Origin: Bacillota bacterium
GTDB taxonomy: Bacteria > Bacillota > UBA4882 > UBA8346
Assembly (NCBI GenBank): GCA_023392595.1
Contig: JAEVYU010000034.1
Coordinates: 124,001 to 188,000, forward strand
Direction of reading: 5' to 3'
Length of the DNA stretch: 64,000 bases
Shown here one piece after another: positions 1-8,370 of this stretch (positions are counted from its first letter, which is position 1; each line of letters begins with the position of its first letter). The translations under genes were made by a program, and so were the position numbers. Below the pieces are notes generated by a model that did no database searches, was not told the DNA's origin, and saw only the letters and a list, made by a program, of their open reading frames with translations.

Positions 1-194
1 ATACCATCCATAATCGGCATGGTAACATCCAAAATAATCATGTCCGGCTTAAGAAGATCAATTTTTTCTAAACCTTCTTGCCCATTAAAGGCTTGATCCA
101 CAACTTGAAAACCTTCGGGTTCCAAAGCGCGTTTAACAGCCTTATACACCATCGGGGAATCATCAATTACAAGTACTCTGCAAGCCTGCTCCAT
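1..194 (-). CDS. CheY-like response regulator receiver protein, cut by the window edge
   Basis: Sixty-four N-terminal codons are visible and the gene runs off the left edge. The sequence shows the receiver-domain acidic pair Asp11-Asp12 followed by SPMV, and the phosphoacceptor Asp56 in the strand IILDVTMP. In this family a histidine kinase phosphorylates that Asp. The start is the ATG at 194, preceded at good spacing by a strong AAGGAGG. Whether the protein is a stand-alone CheY or carries an output domain cannot be seen. The very short N-terminus before the receiver and the closeness to CheY suggest a single-domain chemotaxis-type protein, possibly linked to the chemoreceptor at 49.6-51.2 kb. 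That link is inference only. Confidence 0.85.
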   Translation of the reverse strand, partial: MEQACRVLVIDDSPMVYKAVKRALEPEGFQVVDQAFNGQEGLEKIDLLKPDMIILDVTMPIMDG

Positions 195-311
195 CAAACT
201 TCCTCCTTAAACTGATTCTCATTTTTATCATTTAAAATATTATTAATTACATTTTTGTTTTATAAATAAATGTTATTTTTTATGGATTATAACAAAAACC
301 TATAAATTATA

Positions 312-450
312 TTTTATCCCTGAAATTAATGGAAAGAAAATGCCTCATCCGAACCCGATTGGGCAATAAAGTCCTTCGGTCCCATACCTACTTGTTATTT
401 CGGCTTGTGCTCCATTTTCCTTTAGTTAAATTTCCCTAGCTACCGAGAAT
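312..450 (-). ncRNA. possible structured 5' leader of the receiver gene
   Basis: In AT-rich surroundings this block is markedly richer in G and C and, read on the minus strand, contains GGTAGCTAGGGAAATTT, GGAGCACAAGCCGAAA and AAGTAGGTATGGGACCG. It ends in a hairpin with TGCC/GGCA arms (about 341-364) followed by TTTTCTTT, which looks like an intrinsic terminator. The order (folded block, terminator, then about 110 nt to the ATG) is that of a riboswitch leader. The blocks GCACAAGCC and TAGGTATGGGACCG are only loosely like the c-di-GMP-I (GEMM) core, and I cannot assign a class. Confidence 0.25.
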
Positions 451-766
451 ATTTTATCATAATACAAAATCAATCATATATAATCGGAGAATTTTTAACA
501 CAAAGTATAATATAACATATTTATCCAAAAATGTTTGTAAAAGTATTGATTTAATTTTTTACAAAACCCAATATATTAAAAAATCTCTATCGATAAGATT
601 ATCCTACAAATAGGATTGCACATGGGATTTAAAAAAACGAAATCAAAGTGTCATATATAAGTAAAATACTCCCAGTGATTCATTTATGTGAGGGCTTTTC
701 ATATTTTAGCGAATTAAAAACGCCCCTTGGAGACACCCTCTTACCGGATTGCCAAAGGAACTCATG

Positions 767-835
767 AAAAAACCCCTAACTATTCCATGGCTCTCAGTAA
801 AATAGACTGTTGGCCATCAAATAATAAGGGGATTT
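767..835 (-). terminator. intrinsic terminator at the end of the pyr-purE transcript
   Basis: Reading on the minus strand, AATCCCC pairs with GGGGTT, with an inner stem ATGGC/GCCAT, followed by TTTTT at 766-772. It lies about 25 bp past the purE stop, where the end of the long pyrimidine transcript is expected. The loop is long, so termination strength is uncertain. Confidence 0.55.
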
Positions 836-857
836 AGGTTCATTCCATTTGCATAAC

Positions 858-1373
858 CTATTTTTTCTGTTCCAAGTATTGTTTATAACCGATCTCTTCT
901 AATAACACCGCTTTATCGTTGACTTCCTTGGCCAACTTTTTCTTATACTCGATCATTTTATGACGTAAGGAAGAATCAACCACACTTAAGATCTGAACTG
1001 CCAAAATACCGGCATTTTTGGCCCCATTGATACTGACGGTGGCCACCGGAATACCTCCGGGCATTTGAACGATGGAGTATAGCGAATCTACCCCATCTAA
1101 AGTGTTTGTCTTGATAGGAATTCCAATAACCGGTAATGGAGTCATTGCCGCCAAAACTCCCGGCAAGTGCGCAGCCCCACCGGCTCCTGCTACAATAACC
1201 TCCAACCCGCGTTCGGCAGCAGTCGATGCATATTCGATAGCGCGTTTGGGTGAACGGTGTGCAGATATAATCGTCATTTCATAATCGACGCCGAATTCTT
1301 CCAGGACCTCGGCTGCCATCTTCATAATTGTTAAATCCGAATCACTACCCATAACGATTCCAACGAAAGGCAT
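858..1373 (-). CDS. purE: N5-carboxyaminoimidazole ribonucleotide mutase (PurE)
   Basis: PurE moves the carboxyl group of N5-CAIR to give CAIR in cytoplasmic purine synthesis. The protein starts MPFVGIVMGSDSD and contains the family motifs GSDSD, SAHRSP and AGAGGAAHLPG that form the CAIR/N5-CAIR site. Length is 171 residues, about normal for PurE. The reading frame is open further upstream to 1394, but the ATG at 1373 has GGGGTG at suitable spacing and matches the usual N-terminus, so I chose it. A small GC hairpin (1395-1409) lies just upstream. It sits last in the pyrimidine cluster after a 130-bp gap from pyrE. No purK or other purine gene is near, so it may have its own promoter. Confidence 0.93.
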   Translation of the reverse strand: MPFVGIVMGSDSDLTIMKMAAEVLEEFGVDYEMTIISAHRSPKRAIEYASTAAERGLEVIVAGAGGAAHLPGVLAAMTPLPVIGIPIKTNTLDGVDSLYSIVQMPGGIPVATVSINGAKNAGILAVQILSVVDSSLRHKMIEYKKKLAKEVNDKAVLLEEIGYKQYLEQKK

Positions 1374-1502
1374 AAAATACACCCCGCATTTCATCGCGCA
1401 TACCGCGCGTAAAATTTAATTTAAAAAAACTTCTATCCAATTCTCAATTGAAACATTTCAAACTGCAAATTTCTAAATCCTATCTCCATAACAGAAACTT
1501 TT

Positions 1503-2075
1503 TTACTTCCGGCTCCCAGGTTTTACAATCGGAATTCCCTCTTTGCATAACGGACATTCATCGGGCTCATAGGTTTCGATCTCAATAGAAATCAAGGATT
1601 CTTTTTTTACACCAAAATGAACCTTTCCGCCACTTCGGTCAACCAGTACACCCACGCCACAGACATTCGCTCCCCGTTCCTTGACGGCTTCGATGACCTC
1701 ATACACTGAACCACCGGTTGTAATGACATCCTCAACCACTAAAACATTCTCATCTTCTTCAAGTTCAAAGCCGCGGCGAAAAACCATCTTACCGTCTTCC
1801 CGCTCGGTAAATAAAGCCCTCACTCCCAGGACTTTGGCGATTTCATAAGCAACAATGATCCCACCGATAGCCGGAGCAACCACTGCATGGATTTCCTGTC
1901 CTTTAAAACGGCGGGCCAAATCTTCGCACAATTTCTCGGTGAAATTAGGATATTGTAAAACTTGAGCGCACTGCATATATTTTCTGCTGTGTTTGCCGGA
2001 TGTTAAACGAAAATGCCCTTCTCTTAACACCTTGGTCTCGCGGAATATTTCTAAAATTTCCTTCTCTTCAAGCAC
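1503..2075 (-). CDS. pyrE: orotate phosphoribosyltransferase, Thermus-type
   Basis: PyrE transfers the phosphoribosyl group of PRPP to orotate to give OMP. The PRPP-binding motif VLVVEDVITTGGS lies around residues 110-122. Residues GKHSRKYMQ near the N-terminus fit the orotate site. The C-terminus carries CPLCKEGIPIVKPG, typical of the short Thermus/archaeal-like branch (about 190 residues) rather than the Escherichia coli type. The start is GTG at 2075, supported by AGGGGG eight bases upstream. It follows pyrD by 29 bp, so it is co-transcribed. In B. subtilis pyrF sits between pyrD and pyrE, but here it is absent. Confidence 0.93.
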   Translation of the reverse strand: MLEEKEILEIFRETKVLREGHFRLTSGKHSRKYMQCAQVLQYPNFTEKLCEDLARRFKGQEIHAVVAPAIGGIIVAYEIAKVLGVRALFTEREDGKMVFRRGFELEEDENVLVVEDVITTGGSVYEVIEAVKERGANVCGVGVLVDRSGGKVHFGVKKESLISIEIETYEPDECPLCKEGIPIVKPGSRK

Positions 2076-2104
2076 GGTTGTTTCCCCCTGTCATTTTATG
2101 TATA

Positions 2105-3034
2105 TCAAATTTCTTGATGGGCAATACCTCTTAATTCTGCCAGATTAGGAATTTTTTCTTCGACAAGAAACTCTTCGATTCCTGCTAATATCCCTTTAGG
2201 GGTCAATGGATCTTTAAAATTACCGGTCCCAACGGCAACAGCAGTAGCCCCGGCCATCATAAATTCCAGGGCATCATCCGCGCTGACGATTCCCCCCATA
2301 CCAATGATGGGTATCGAAATTTTTGAATAAACTTGCCAGACCATACGCAAAGCCACCGGTTTGACGGCAGGTCCCGATAATCCGCCTACCACATTACCTA
2401 AAACAGGCCGCCGTTTTTTGATATCAATGGCCATCCCCAAGAGAGTGTTAATGAGACTGACGGCATCCGCGCCGGCATCTTCTACAGACCTAGCAATAAT
2501 CGTAATATCGGTAACATTGGGGGATAACTTGACTATCAAAGGTAATTTAGTAGCGTCACGGACAGCTTTGGTTATCTTATGGGCCATCTGCGGGTCGGTT
2601 CCAAAGGCAATGCCACCTTCTTTAACATTAGGGCAGGAAATATTTAATTCAAAACCTGCAATCTCCGGGTAGCTGCTTAAAATTTCGGCCACCTGAACAT
2701 ATTCATCGATGGTTTTACCGACAATATTAACGATTACCGGAGTCTGGAACTGGCGGAGAAATGGGAGGGCTTCCTGAATAAAATTTTCAACACCGGGGTT
2801 TTGTAAACCAATGGCATTTAACATTCCTGAAGAGGTTTCAGTAATACGCGGCGGTTTATTTCCCGGCCATGGATGAATGGCAACCCCCTTGGTGACGAGG
2901 GCCCCGAAAGTGTCCGGAGGCAATATCGACAAATATTCCTTGCCATATCCATAGGTGCCGGAAGCCGGCATCAACGGATTCTTTAGAGTCAGCCCTGCGA
3001 TTTTAACTTCCATATTAACCGAAGAATTCATCAT
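2105..3034 (-). CDS. pyrD: dihydroorotate dehydrogenase class 1B, catalytic subunit
   Basis: PyrD oxidises dihydroorotate to orotate using FMN. Class 1B enzymes pass electrons through PyrK to NAD. About 309 residues form a TIM barrel: substrate and FMN motifs include NPLMPASGTYGYG near the N-terminus, NISCPNVKEGG with the class 1 catalytic Cys, VKLSPNVTD, and the FMN-phosphate loops GGLSGPAVKP and GMGGI. The start ATG at 3034 overlaps the pyrK stop as TGATG, with AGGAGG ten bases upstream, indicating translational coupling. A GTG three bases further upstream is an alternative start. The partner PyrK gene lies directly upstream. Confidence 0.93.
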   Translation of the reverse strand: MMNSSVNMEVKIAGLTLKNPLMPASGTYGYGKEYLSILPPDTFGALVTKGVAIHPWPGNKPPRITETSSGMLNAIGLQNPGVENFIQEALPFLRQFQTPVIVNIVGKTIDEYVQVAEILSSYPEIAGFELNISCPNVKEGGIAFGTDPQMAHKITKAVRDATKLPLIVKLSPNVTDITIIARSVEDAGADAVSLINTLLGMAIDIKKRRPVLGNVVGGLSGPAVKPVALRMVWQVYSKISIPIIGMGGIVSADDALEFMMAGATAVAVGTGNFKDPLTPKGILAGIEEFLVEEKIPNLAELRGIAHQEI

Positions 3035-3816
3035 CACCAAACCACCTCCTTGATTGGAAAAACGGGTCCATCAACACAGACACGCTTATATCCGGAATGG
3101 GTCTGGCAGGTACATCCCAAACATGCTCCTACACCGCAAGCCATACGGGCTTCAAGTGATAATTCACCCTGAATCCCTTGGGCTAAAGCAATTTCCTGTA
3201 GCGCCTTCAACATCGGCTGTGGTCCACAAGCAGCGATATAATCAAATTTTTGTTTTTGATGCTCTTTCAGAAAGACCGGAGTGATGAAGCCTCTCTCACC
3301 CAAGCTACCATCTTCCGTTGTTATGAACGACTTAACGCCGTTTTGACTCCATAAATCCAATTCCAATACATCCAAAGCGCTTCGACAGCCATAAAATAAA
3401 TTTACCTCGCAATCCTTGCGGTTTTGAAGAAAAGTTTCAGCGAGACAAAACAAGGGTGGCATGCCGACTCCCCCTGCGATAAGAGCCACTTTACGGACAT
3501 TTTCGGGAATTGTAAAACCATTACCGATAGGGCCTAATATTCCCAGCGATTCTCCACTTTCAAATCCGCTTAAAAGTGAAGTACCCCGTCCTACCGTTTT
3601 ATAAATAACTCCAAGTGTACCGGCCGATTTTCCAATCCGAAATATGCTAATCGGCCTCGGTAACAAAGGATCATTGGCTCCGGGTCGGGTTACCCGTATT
3701 TGAATAAATTGCCCCGGTTTGGCCAAGGCCGCTACTTCGGGCGCTAAAAAGGAAAGCCGGTAATAACCGGGGCTTAGATTAACATTCTCAGTGATTAATA
3801 CTTTTCCGGAAAACAT
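3034..3816 (-). CDS. pyrK: dihydroorotate dehydrogenase electron transfer subunit (PyrK)
   Basis: PyrK is the FAD and [2Fe-2S] subunit that takes electrons from PyrD and passes them to NAD. The 260-residue protein has a ferredoxin-reductase-like layout: FAD motif RPISIF, the flexible NAD-domain glycines IAGGVGMPP, and a C-terminal cysteine cluster CGVGACLGCTCQT...CVDGPVF that binds the iron-sulphur centre. The open frame extends 12 codons upstream, but ATG 3816 has GAGGAG six bases before it and gives the normal N-terminus (MFSGKVLI). Its stop overlaps the pyrD start. Length matches B. subtilis PyrK. Confidence 0.93.
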   Translation of the reverse strand: MFSGKVLITENVNLSPGYYRLSFLAPEVAALAKPGQFIQIRVTRPGANDPLLPRPISIFRIGKSAGTLGVIYKTVGRGTSLLSGFESGESLGILGPIGNGFTIPENVRKVALIAGGVGMPPLFCLAETFLQNRKDCEVNLFYGCRSALDVLELDLWSQNGVKSFITTEDGSLGERGFITPVFLKEHQKQKFDYIAACGPQPMLKALQEIALAQGIQGELSLEARMACGVGACLGCTCQTHSGYKRVCVDGPVFPIKEVVW

Positions 3817-3888
3817 TGTTTCTCCTCGATTTTTCATCTTCATAGGCATCAATGGCGGGGTATCCCTAATTACCCGTTTCCATCCCCA

Positions 3889-6800
3889 TTAAATGGATTG
3901 TTCCACCCGAATTGTCTTGAAATCTTGAATTGGGATTACGGTACTTGGTTCTTTCCCTTCGCTAAGAGCCAGCAAGACCATTAAAAATGCTTTCACGGTA
4001 TCCAATGAGGTCAGGCATGGGATATTATGCTCTACAGCCATCCGCCGTATTTTAAAACCGTCCCGTTCCGGTTCCTTGCCTCTGGTAATTGTATTAACCA
4101 GTAATTGAATCTCACCGTTTTTGATAGCGTCCGTAATGTTGGGCGATTCCTGATCGAGCTTATTCAGTTTGGTTACGGGAACATCATTGACCCGTAGATA
4201 GGCTGCTGTACCCATTGTGGCGTAAATATGAAAACCCCGTTCGGATAACTTTTTTAATAGCGGCAAAGCCTCAGCCTTATCGCGATCCGAAAGAGTGGCC
4301 AAAATCGAACCCCCCCGGGGAATAGTGAATCCGGCGGCGATAAAAGCCTTGTAAAGAGCTCCGGCATGGGTTAGATCGACTCCCATAACTTCTCCGGTCG
4401 ACTTCATTTCCGGCCCCAGGGAAATATCAACCTGTGTCAGCTTAGCAAAGGAAAATACCGGAGCTTTCACTGCAACCAATTTAGTCTGGGGCCACATTCC
4501 CCCGGCATACCCTTGGTCGTATATACTTTGGTTTAAAACAGCTTTGGTAGCGACCTGAACCATAGGAATCCCGGTAATCTTGCTCATAAAAGGTACTGTC
4601 CGGCTGGAACGGGGATTGACCTCGATACAGTAAACTTCCTTATCATCCAAAACATATTGAATATTGATAAGTCCGACGACTTTTAGGGCTCTGGTCAATT
4701 TTACAGTATAAGCCAAAATCTTTTCCTGCTCGGCGATAGTCAGATGTTGCGGTGGATATGCCGCGATGGAATCGCCCGAATGAACACCCGCCCGCTCTAA
4801 ATGTTCCATAATTCCCGGGATGAGAACATTGGTACCGTCGGAAATGGCATCCACCTCGCATTCCCGGCCCATTACATAACGGTCGACCAACACCGGATGT
4901 TCAGGAGCTGCTTTTACAGCAAAAGTCAAATAGTTCTTGAGTTCCGTTTCGTTATACACTATCTCCATGGCCCGGCCACCCAAAACGTAAGAGGGTCGAA
5001 CCAACACCGGGAAATCAATTTCCCTGGTCACCGCCACAGCTTCTTCAATGGAGGTAACAGTCCGGCCTGCCGGTTTGGGAATCTGTAAATCCAATAACAA
5101 GCGATCAAATCGTTTCCTATCTTCAGCCAAATCAATGGAATCCACCGAGGTACCCAAAATTCGGATTCCCGCTTTCTGTAAATGAGCCGCCAAATTGATA
5201 GCGGTTTGCCCGCCAAACTGGACAATAACCCCTTCAGGTTGTTCCAACTCCAAAATATGCAGGACATCTTCTACAGTCAAGGGTTCAAAATAAAGCCGAT
5301 CCCCGGTATCAAAGTCGGTACTCACCGTTTCCGGATTATTATTAATGATAATCGCCTCAATACCAGCCTCTTTTAATGCCAGAACGGAATGAACACTGCA
5401 ATAATCAAACTCTACGCCCTGACCAATCCGGATCGGGCCGGACCCAATCACCGCGATTTTACGGCGTTTTGATGGAATTGCTTCGTTTTCCTGATCATAA
5501 CATGAATAAAAATACGGCGTAGCCGCCTCAAACTCGGCAGCACAGGTATCGACCATTTTATAGATGGGGCGGATATTATGATGATAGCGCAGCTGGCGCA
5601 CCTCTTCTTCTTTAGCACCGGTTATCCTTGCAATTTCCCGATCGGAGAAACCCATTTTCTTGGCTGCCCTTAATAAATCCGCATCTTGATAGCCTTTTTC
5701 CTGAAGAGCCCGCTCCATTTGGATAATATGGTCCAGCTTTCTTAAAAAAAACACATCCACTTTGGTTCGCTCATAAATATCTTCAACAGTATAGCCCCTT
5801 CTTAACGCCTCGGCTAAGAAAAACAGACGCCTATCATCGGCAGCGACTATCGCTTTCTCTAATTCTTCCGCGGACAAATTGGCTGCCGAAGCCATGCCCA
5901 AACCGTATAAGCCGATTTCCAGAGAACGGATTGCTTTTAAAAGAGCTGATTCCAGTGTCCTGTCAATGGACATCACTTCTCCGGTAGCCTTCATCTGGGT
6001 ACCTAACGTGCGGTCGGCCAAATTGAACTTATCAAAAGGCCAGCGCGGAATTTTCACCACAACATAATCCAAGGCCGGTTCAAACGAGGCATAAGTTTTT
6101 CCGGTTACAGCATTGATAATTTCATCCAAGTGCAAACCAATGGCAATTTTGGCTGCCACCTTGGCGATGGGGTATCCGGTAGCTTTCGATGCCAAGGCGC
6201 TGGAACGGCTGACCCGCGGATTGACTTCGATTACATAATATTGAAAACTCTTAGGATCAAGGGCGTATTGTACATTGCAACCGCCTTCAATTCCCAAGGC
6301 TCGAATGATCTTTAGTGATGCTGCCCGCAACATTTGATATTCACGGTCGGCCAGTGTCTGACTGGGCGCCACTACAATACTATCACCGGTATGAATCCCT
6401 ACCGGATCGATGTTTTCCATATTGCAAATCGTTATACAACTGTTATTGGCATCCCGTATGACTTCATACTCAATCTCTTTGAATCCTGCTACGGACTGTT
6501 CCAGCAATACCTGAGAAATAGGGCTCAGAGTGAGGCCCCGAATGGTGATCTCTTCAAGTTGCTGCCGATTATGAGCAATTCCGCCTCCGGTCCCACCCAA
6601 AGTGTATGCCGGCCTGATAATGAGAGGATAGCCAATCCTTTCCGCAAACGCTACGGCTTCTTCCAGCTTTTCAACAATCACACTTTCAGGTAAGGGTTGG
6701 CCCAGAGCTTGCATGGTTTCTTTAAACAATTGGCGATCTTCGGCTTTCTTAATCGCTTCCAATGGCGTCCCCAACAATCTCACTTTATAGGTGTCCAGTA

Positions 6801-7119
6801 CGCCGGCTTCATGCAACTTGACAGCCAAATTCAGACCGACCTGACCGCCAAGGGTAGGCAGCAATCCGTCAGGACGTTCTTTGGCAATGATCCGCCGGAC
6901 CGACTCGACCGTTAAGGGTTCAATATAAACTCGATCCGCCATATTGGCATCCGTCATAATCGTAGCCGGATTGGAATTAACCAATATCACCGAGATACCT
7001 TCTTCCCGCAAAGAACGGCAGGCTTGGGTACCGGCATAGTCGAATTCGGCCGCTTGCCCGATGATGATTGGACCTGATCCAATGACCATCACCTTTTTTA
7101 AAGTTTTATCCAAAGGCAT
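3889..7119 (-). CDS. carB: carbamoyl-phosphate synthase large subunit
   Basis: CarB makes carbamoyl phosphate from bicarbonate, two ATP and ammonia delivered by CarA. At 1076 residues it is full length: two homologous ATP-grasp halves, each opening with a VIGSGP(I)xIGQ(A/G)xEFDY motif (about residues 12 and 555), the carboxyphosphate domain first and the carbamoyl phosphate domain second, then a C-terminal MGS-like allosteric domain from about residue 930. ATG 7119 has AGGTG at proper spacing. An upstream in-frame GTG at 7128 lacks a ribosome site. The gene begins 18 bp after carA, as expected for a two-subunit enzyme. Pyrimidine control through PyrR, not arginine control, is inferred from the operon. 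Confidence 0.96.
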   Translation of the reverse strand: MPLDKTLKKVMVIGSGPIIIGQAAEFDYAGTQACRSLREEGISVILVNSNPATIMTDANMADRVYIEPLTVESVRRIIAKERPDGLLPTLGGQVGLNLAVKLHEAGVLDTYKVRLLGTPLEAIKKAEDRQLFKETMQALGQPLPESVIVEKLEEAVAFAERIGYPLIIRPAYTLGGTGGGIAHNRQQLEEITIRGLTLSPISQVLLEQSVAGFKEIEYEVIRDANNSCITICNMENIDPVGIHTGDSIVVAPSQTLADREYQMLRAASLKIIRALGIEGGCNVQYALDPKSFQYYVIEVNPRVSRSSALASKATGYPIAKVAAKIAIGLHLDEIINAVTGKTYASFEPALDYVVVKIPRWPFDKFNLADRTLGTQMKATGEVMSIDRTLESALLKAIRSLEIGLYGLGMASAANLSAEELEKAIVAADDRRLFFLAEALRRGYTVEDIYERTKVDVFFLRKLDHIIQMERALQEKGYQDADLLRAAKKMGFSDREIARITGAKEEEVRQLRYHHNIRPIYKMVDTCAAEFEAATPYFYSCYDQENEAIPSKRRKIAVIGSGPIRIGQGVEFDYCSVHSVLALKEAGIEAIIINNNPETVSTDFDTGDRLYFEPLTVEDVLHILELEQPEGVIVQFGGQTAINLAAHLQKAGIRILGTSVDSIDLAEDRKRFDRLLLDLQIPKPAGRTVTSIEEAVAVTREIDFPVLVRPSYVLGGRAMEIVYNETELKNYLTFAVKAAPEHPVLVDRYVMGRECEVDAISDGTNVLIPGIMEHLERAGVHSGDSIAAYPPQHLTIAEQEKILAYTVKLTRALKVVGLINIQYVLDDKEVYCIEVNPRSSRTVPFMSKITGIPMVQVATKAVLNQSIYDQGYAGGMWPQTKLVAVKAPVFSFAKLTQVDISLGPEMKSTGEVMGVDLTHAGALYKAFIAAGFTIPRGGSILATLSDRDKAEALPLLKKLSERGFHIYATMGTAAYLRVNDVPVTKLNKLDQESPNITDAIKNGEIQLLVNTITRGKEPERDGFKIRRMAVEHNIPCLTSLDTVKAFLMVLLALSEGKEPSTVIPIQDFKTIRVEQSI

Positions 7120-7137
7120 TTTTGACACCTACTTATA

Positions 7138-8208
7138 TTAATTAAAATAGCTCACGAACTCATCAAACAATTCTTCCGAATCCCAAGGACCCGGCGCCGC
7201 TTCCGGATGATACTGCACGGAGAATAGCGGTAATTTACGGTGTTTCAATCCCTCAACCGTACCATCATTCACATTGATATGGGATATAACTACTTCATCA
7301 TGATTTAAAGAATCTTCGCGAACCGCAAAACCATGATTCTGGGAGGTAATGGTGACTTTTCCAGTAAGCAGATTTTTGACCGGATGATTACCGCCCCGGT
7401 GTCCGAATTTTAATTTATAGGTTGTACCGTCCAGAGCCAAACCGATAATTTGATGTCCCAGACAGATACCGAAAATTGGTAACCGGCCAATTAATTCACG
7501 TACCATTTTGACTGCATACATAACATCCTGGGGATCGCCGGGTCCATTGGAGAGCATTAAACCATCCGGTTTTAATTTCAAAATCGCTTCGCTGGTTGTA
7601 TCGCATGGCACCACAGTAACCCGGCAACCACGCTGCTTCAAGCACCGGGCAATATTAGCTTTAGCTCCGAAATCGACCAAAACCACATGTTTCCCGCCGT
7701 CACCTTCGGTGTAAATTTTATCCGTAGTGGCTTGTTTTACAAAATCTTGACCGGAGAGATCATGAACTGCTGAAACTTTATTCAGCATTTCACCATCTGT
7801 TTCATTTGAAGTTGTAATCATTCCGCGCATCGTGCCATGAGTGCGCAAACGCTTGGTTAGAGCCCTGGTATCAATACCTGCCAAACCCGGTATCTGATAT
7901 TTTTTCAAAAAGGCATCCAAATTGAATTCCGCCCGCCAATTGCTGGGTATGTCGCAGTATTCTTTTACGATAAAACCCCGGGCAAAAGGGTGAGTTGATT
8001 CTAAATCCACAGCATTGATCCCGTAATTTCCGATTAAAGGATAGGTCATGGTAATGATTTGGCCGCTGTAGGAAGGGTCGGTTAATATTTCCTGGTAGCC
8101 CGTCATTCCAGTATTGAAGACAACTTCACCACTGGCCTCACAATCAGCCCCGAAAGACTCACCATAAAAGACGGTTCCGTCCTCTAGTACCAAACGCGCT
8201 TGTTTCAT
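7138..8208 (-). CDS. carA: carbamoyl-phosphate synthase small subunit, glutaminase
   Basis: CarA hydrolyses glutamine and channels ammonia to CarB. The N-terminal domain (about 1-150) has the family signatures FNTGMTGYQEILTDPSY and GIDTRALT. The C-terminal class I amidotransferase domain has the nucleophile Cys in GICLGHQ and the His/Glu pair in SVQYHPEAAPGP. Length is 356 residues, normal. The start has GAGGT six bases upstream. A 159-bp gap separates it from pyrC, the longest inside the operon. Direct repeats of CTATAACTT occur in that gap, but I see no attenuator there. Confidence 0.96.
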   Translation of the reverse strand: MKQARLVLEDGTVFYGESFGADCEASGEVVFNTGMTGYQEILTDPSYSGQIITMTYPLIGNYGINAVDLESTHPFARGFIVKEYCDIPSNWRAEFNLDAFLKKYQIPGLAGIDTRALTKRLRTHGTMRGMITTSNETDGEMLNKVSAVHDLSGQDFVKQATTDKIYTEGDGGKHVVLVDFGAKANIARCLKQRGCRVTVVPCDTTSEAILKLKPDGLMLSNGPGDPQDVMYAVKMVRELIGRLPIFGICLGHQIIGLALDGTTYKLKFGHRGGNHPVKNLLTGKVTITSQNHGFAVREDSLNHDEVVISHINVNDGTVEGLKHRKLPLFSVQYHPEAAPGPWDSEELFDEFVSYFN

Positions 8209-8352
8209 TTTTACCTCACGCTATAACTTGTGATTAGTTCCTCGTTATTAGTTATTGGTTATGGCTATTGGTTTCACTTGGAACTTGGCCACTTAACTCA
8301 GTAACTGAATAAGCTATAACTTCTATTGCACATTATATCATAAATATACATC

Positions 8353-8370
8353 TGAATAAATATTTATTCA
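8353..8370. repeat. 18-bp perfect palindrome overlapping the pyrC stop codon
   Basis: TGAATAAATATTTATTCA reads the same on both strands and contains the TGA stop of pyrC. It is AT-only apart from the ends and has no T-run for termination. It could be a weak mRNA hairpin in the pyrC-carA spacer or chance in AT-rich DNA. Confidence 0.45.

Larger units (their letters stand above)
195..857. other. AT-rich intergenic region upstream of the cheY-like gene
   Basis: I see no convincing coding sequence in this 663-bp gap. It contains a GC-richer block at about 312-450 that may be a structured leader of the receiver gene, and a large hairpin at 767-835 at the end of the purE transcript. Both are listed separately. 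The rest (about 450-720) is low-complexity AT-rich DNA that may hold the promoter of the receiver gene. Confidence 0.6.

Noticed and set aside
6334..6693. 119-codon frame opposite carB
   Set aside because: Lies wholly inside carB on the other strand, which is strongly conserved. No ribosome site or family features.
8209..8367. Third PyrR attenuator in the pyrC-carA gap
   Set aside because: No UCCNGNGAGG motif and no terminator with T-run. Only an AT palindrome and short direct repeats.
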